A DNA stretch of 5,371 nt, taken from the NCBI GenBank assembly GCA_025350985.1, contig JANXWU010000354.1, positions 1 through 5,371 of the forward strand, in the 5' to 3' direction. A program made the position numbers and the translations under genes. This document shows, piece after piece, positions 2,757 to 5,371 of the stretch (the stretch's first letter is position 1; each line of letters starts with the position of its first letter). The DNA is from Spartobacteria bacterium (GTDB taxonomy: Bacteria; Verrucomicrobiota; Verrucomicrobiia; Chthoniobacterales; Chthoniobacteraceae). The notes under the pieces are model-generated. The model was not told the origin of the DNA. It saw only the letters and a list, made by a program, of their open reading frames with translations, and did no database searches.

Positions 2757-5371
2757 ATGAAAAACTTTCCCCACCCCCGTGCCCTTACCGCCATCTGCGC
2801 TCTCGCGTGCGCATCTTTTTCCGCCCGCGCTGCCGACGAAAAAAGGCCCACGGAATTCCCCGACCTCAAAGCTAAAACGGGACTCAAGCCATTCGAATTT
2901 CAGGAAGCCGACCTGCCGTTTTACGATCCGCATCCCGCCGAGGGCGGAAAAAAGAACGTCAAGAAATGGACGCAGATGCAAAAACCGCTGCCGCCCGAGG
3001 AGAGCGCGAAACATCTGGTCGCGCTGCCCGGTTTTGAGGCGAAACTTTTCGCCGCCGAACCGCAAATCTGGAAGCCGATTTGCCTGGCCTTCGACGAGCG
3101 CGGGCGGCTCTGGATTGCGGAGACGATTGATTACCCGAACGAACTCAAGGAAGGCGCGGAAGGTCGCGACCGCATCGTCATTTGCGAGGACACGAACGGC
3201 GACGGCGTGATGGACAAGCAGACGGTGTTCGCGGAAAAACTGAGCATCCCAACCAGCATCGCGTTCGCAAATGGCGGCATCATCGTGCAGCAGGCACCGA
3301 ACACGCTGTTCCTCAAGGCGAGCAAAGGCGACGACCACGCGGACATCCGCAAAGTGCTGATCGAAGGCTGGGGCACGCGCGACACGCACGCCGGCCCGAG
3401 CAATCTGCGCTACGGCTTCGACAACCACTTTTGGGGCTGCGTCGGCTACTCCGGCTTCGACGGCGTCGTCGATGGCAAGTCCTGGAAATTCGGCATGGGC
3501 AACTACCGTTTCAAGCCCGACGGCACCGGCTTCGAGTTCCTGCGCTCGTCGAACAACAACACTTGGGGCTTCGCCTTTAACGAAGCCGGCGTCGTCTTCG
3601 GCTCGACCGCGAACAACAACGCGTACGACTACATGGCGATCCCCAATCGCTATTACGAATCCGTCGCCGGCTGGGCACCCAAGCGCATGGAGACCATCGC
3701 CGACAGCCAGAATATTTTCCCCATCACCGACAAAGTGCGGCAGGTGGACTGGCACGGCATGTACACCGCCGGCGCGGGCGCGGCGATTTACACGGCGCGC
3801 AATTTTCCGAAGCCATTCTGGAATCGCATCGCCTTCGTGAACGAACCGACTGGGCACGTCGTCGGGATGTATTCGCTCGAAACGAAGGGCGCGGATTTCG
3901 CGGCGCACGACCAAAAATCGCTGCTCGCGAGCGACGACGAATGGACCGCGCCGATTGCCGCGGAAGTCGGCCCCGACGGCGCGCTGTGGGTGATCGACTG
4001 GTATAATTACATCGTCCAGCACAACCCAACACCGCCGGGTTTTACGACCGGAAAACGCGGCGCGTACGAAACGCCGCTGCGTGACAAAACGCACGGACGA
4101 ATTTATCGCGTGGTCTGGAAAGACGCGAAGCCCGCGCCGAAACTCGACCTTTCCAAAGCCACGCCGGAGCAGCTCGTCGCGACTTTGAAAAATGACAATC
4201 TGCTCTGGCGGATGCACGCGCAGCGGCTGCTCGTCGAGCGCGGAAAATCGGACATCGCTCCTGAATTGAGCAAGCTCGTGCAAGATCAAAGCGTCGATGA
4301 ACTCGGCCTCAACGTCGGCGCCATTCACGCGCTCTGGACGTTGCACGGACTCGGGGCGATGAGCGACGACAAGAGTTCCGGCGTTGCCCTTGCGGTCGCC
4401 GATTTGAAACATCCCGCCGCTGCCGTCCGCCGCGCGGCAATTCAAGTTTTGCCGAAGACCACGGACACCTTCAGCGCGCTCGTTTTAAACAAACTGACCA
4501 CCAACCCCGACGCGCAAGTCCGGCTTGCCGCGCTGCTCGCCATCGCGGATGGACCCGCCTCGGAAGCCGCTGGCCAGGCCGTTTTCGCGGCGATTCAAGA
4601 AAAGCAAAACAACGAGGATCACTGGCTCGTCGATGCCGCCACGAGCGCCGCCGCAAAGAACGACGCGAGTTTTTTGAAGGCGGTCGTGACAAATTTTTCG
4701 GCGAAGCCAGAGGCGAAAGTCGCGCCTCCCAAAAATCTTTTGCCGAACGAATCATTCGAAAACGAAACCGCCGGGAAACCGGTCGATTGGCAGGATCATT
4801 CCTATAAAGGCCAGGCCGAATTCGCGCTCGCCGACACCGGGCACAGTGGCAAGTTCAGCGTCCGCATTTCCAGCAAAGTCGGCGCGGACGCCGCCTGGCT
4901 CGCGCACGCGAAGGTCGCGCCGAACACACCCTACCGGCTCAGCGCGTGGGTCAAAACCGAGAACGTGAAAGGCGCGGCGGGCGCGGTTTTGAACGTGCAT
5001 GAAATGAGCGGCGTGAAGACGAATGCACTGCAAGGCACGCACGACTGGCAGCGCGTCGAAACGACGTTCCGCACCGGCGACGCGACGGCGGTGACGATCA
5101 ATTGCCTGCTCGGCGGCTGGGGACTTTCGACAGGCACGGCGTGGTTCGACGACGTGCGGCTCGAACAAACCAGCAACGTGCCGGGCGCGCTGCCGGGCGA
5201 AGCGGCGCAAGTCGTGCGCATCGTCACCGGCAGTTACGCCCAACGCGCCCCGTCGGATTCCGTCGTTGCGCTGCTGCTCACGCTGAACGGCGCGTCGCCA
5301 GCCATCGCGCGCTCAATCCTCGAAGGGCTTTCCGAAAACTGGCCGCACGGCAAACCGCCGGAACTCAATGC
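2757..5371 (+). CDS. PVC-type exported propeller/HEAT/CBM protein, probably heme-binding at its missing C terminus (3' end outside window)
   Basis: ATG 2757 opens 871 codons without a stop to the window edge. Residues 1-25 form a Sec signal peptide with probable cleavage after SARA. Residues about 85-455 are the 'membrane-bound dehydrogenase' beta-propeller-like domain (TIGR02604 type). Its hallmarks are FDERGRLWIAETIDYPN (112-128), a Ca2+-loop-like DTNGDGVMD (145-153), the segments IPNRYYES, VRQVDWHG and NEPTGHVVG, and a closing RIYRVVW (about 448-454). Helical HEAT-like repeats follow, about 470-640, for example VRRAAIQVLP and VRLAALLAIAD. At about 660-804 lies a jelly-roll module resembling CBM4/9, starting NLLPNESFEN and ending WFDDVRLEQ. 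More helical repeat sequence then runs off the edge. Relatives usually end in a CxxCH heme site. Likely a periplasmic oxidoreductase or sugar-binding protein; substrate unknown. No Shine-Dalgarno is visible before the ATG. Divergent from the isomerase-like gene. Confidence 0.9.
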   Translation, partial: MKNFPHPRALTAICALACASFSARAADEKRPTEFPDLKAKTGLKPFEFQEADLPFYDPHPAEGGKKNVKKWTQMQKPLPPEESAKHLVALPGFEAKLFAAEPQIWKPICLAFDERGRLWIAETIDYPNELKEGAEGRDRIVICEDTNGDGVMDKQTVFAEKLSIPTSIAFANGGIIVQQAPNTLFLKASKGDDHADIRKVLIEGWGTRDTHAGPSNLRYGFDNHFWGCVGYSGFDGVVDGKSWKFGMGNYRFKPDGTGFEFLRSSNNNTWGFAFNEAGVVFGSTANNNAYDYMAIPNRYYESVAGWAPKRMETIADSQNIFPITDKVRQVDWHGMYTAGAGAAIYTARNFPKPFWNRIAFVNEPTGHVVGMYSLETKGADFAAHDQKSLLASDDEWTAPIAAEVGPDGALWVIDWYNYIVQHNPTPPGFTTGKRGAYETPLRDKTHGRIYRVVWKDAKPAPKLDLSKATPEQLVATLKNDNLLWRMHAQRLLVERGKSDIAPELSKLVQDQSVDELGLNVGAIHALWTLHGLGAMSDDKSSGVALAVADLKHPAAAVRRAAIQVLPKTTDTFSALVLNKLTTNPDAQVRLAALLAIADGPASEAAGQAVFAAIQEKQNNEDHWLVDAATSAAAKNDASFLKAVVTNFSAKPEAKVAPPKNLLPNESFENETAGKPVDWQDHSYKGQAEFALADTGHSGKFSVRISSKVGADAAWLAHAKVAPNTPYRLSAWVKTENVKGAAGAVLNVHEMSGVKTNALQGTHDWQRVETTFRTGDATAVTINCLLGGWGLSTGTAWFDDVRLEQTSNVPGALPGEAAQVVRIVTGSYAQRAPSDSVVALLLTLNGASPAIARSILEGLSENWPHGKPPELN

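Noticed and set aside
3553..3621. Two AACAACAAC repeats encoding Asn triplets, considered as a sequence repeat.
   Set aside because: They lie in a family-conserved part of the propeller domain (NNNTWG and STANNNAYDY), so protein conservation explains them.
2667..4445. A 592-codon open frame on the minus strand opposite the long exported protein.
   Set aside because: Its translation is rich in Arg, Val and Ala with no recognisable domain, and it lies wholly antisense to a frame full of family motifs. It is a by-product of G/C at third codon positions.

Overview
The window looks like a high-GC chromosomal segment from the PVC group of bacteria, most likely Verrucomicrobiota. This is inferred from gene content: the start of a long exported protein of the 'PVC-type heme-binding CxxCH' family, a Tat-exported TIM-barrel sugar isomerase-like protein, a short orphan pseudopilin, strong G/C at third codon positions, and no clear Shine-Dalgarno sequence at any start. 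No database search was possible.

Layout. At the left edge is the 3' end of a spermidine-synthase-like protein (2-352, +). Two very small genes for N-terminally anchored or exported proteins follow (441-620 and 661-882, +). They share the architecture MK-hydrophobic-VYFF at identical residue positions and look like diverged tandem duplicates. Next comes a tRNA gene with a CAT anticodon (967-1038, +) behind a good sigma70-type promoter with a GC-rich discriminator. Only seven bases separate it from the ATG of a pseudopilin-like gene (1046-1444, +), so the two are probably one transcription unit. The pseudopilin gene converges on an isomerase-like gene on the minus strand (1508-2635), with a possible bidirectional terminator hairpin between them. 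A 121-bp divergent intergenic region (2636-2756) carries a promoter-like element and two dyad symmetries. The rest of the window (2757-5371, +) is one uninterrupted reading frame of 871 codons that runs off the right edge. It encodes a signal peptide, a beta-propeller-like domain, helical (HEAT-like) repeats and an inserted jelly-roll carbohydrate-binding-like module.

How the genes may work together. The divergent pair encodes two exported proteins, both plausibly acting on sugars or sugar-derived polyols in the periplasm, and they may share regulation through the intergenic dyads. The left part looks like unrelated housekeeping and envelope genes.

The points most worth a second look are the tRNA-mRNA junction, the uncertain identity of the CAT-anticodon tRNA (Met or lysidine-modified Ile), a predicted leaderless transcript for the isomerase-like gene, the loss of an expected metal-ligand histidine in that protein, and the twin micro-proteins. 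I do not see clear evidence of a wholly new multi-gene system.
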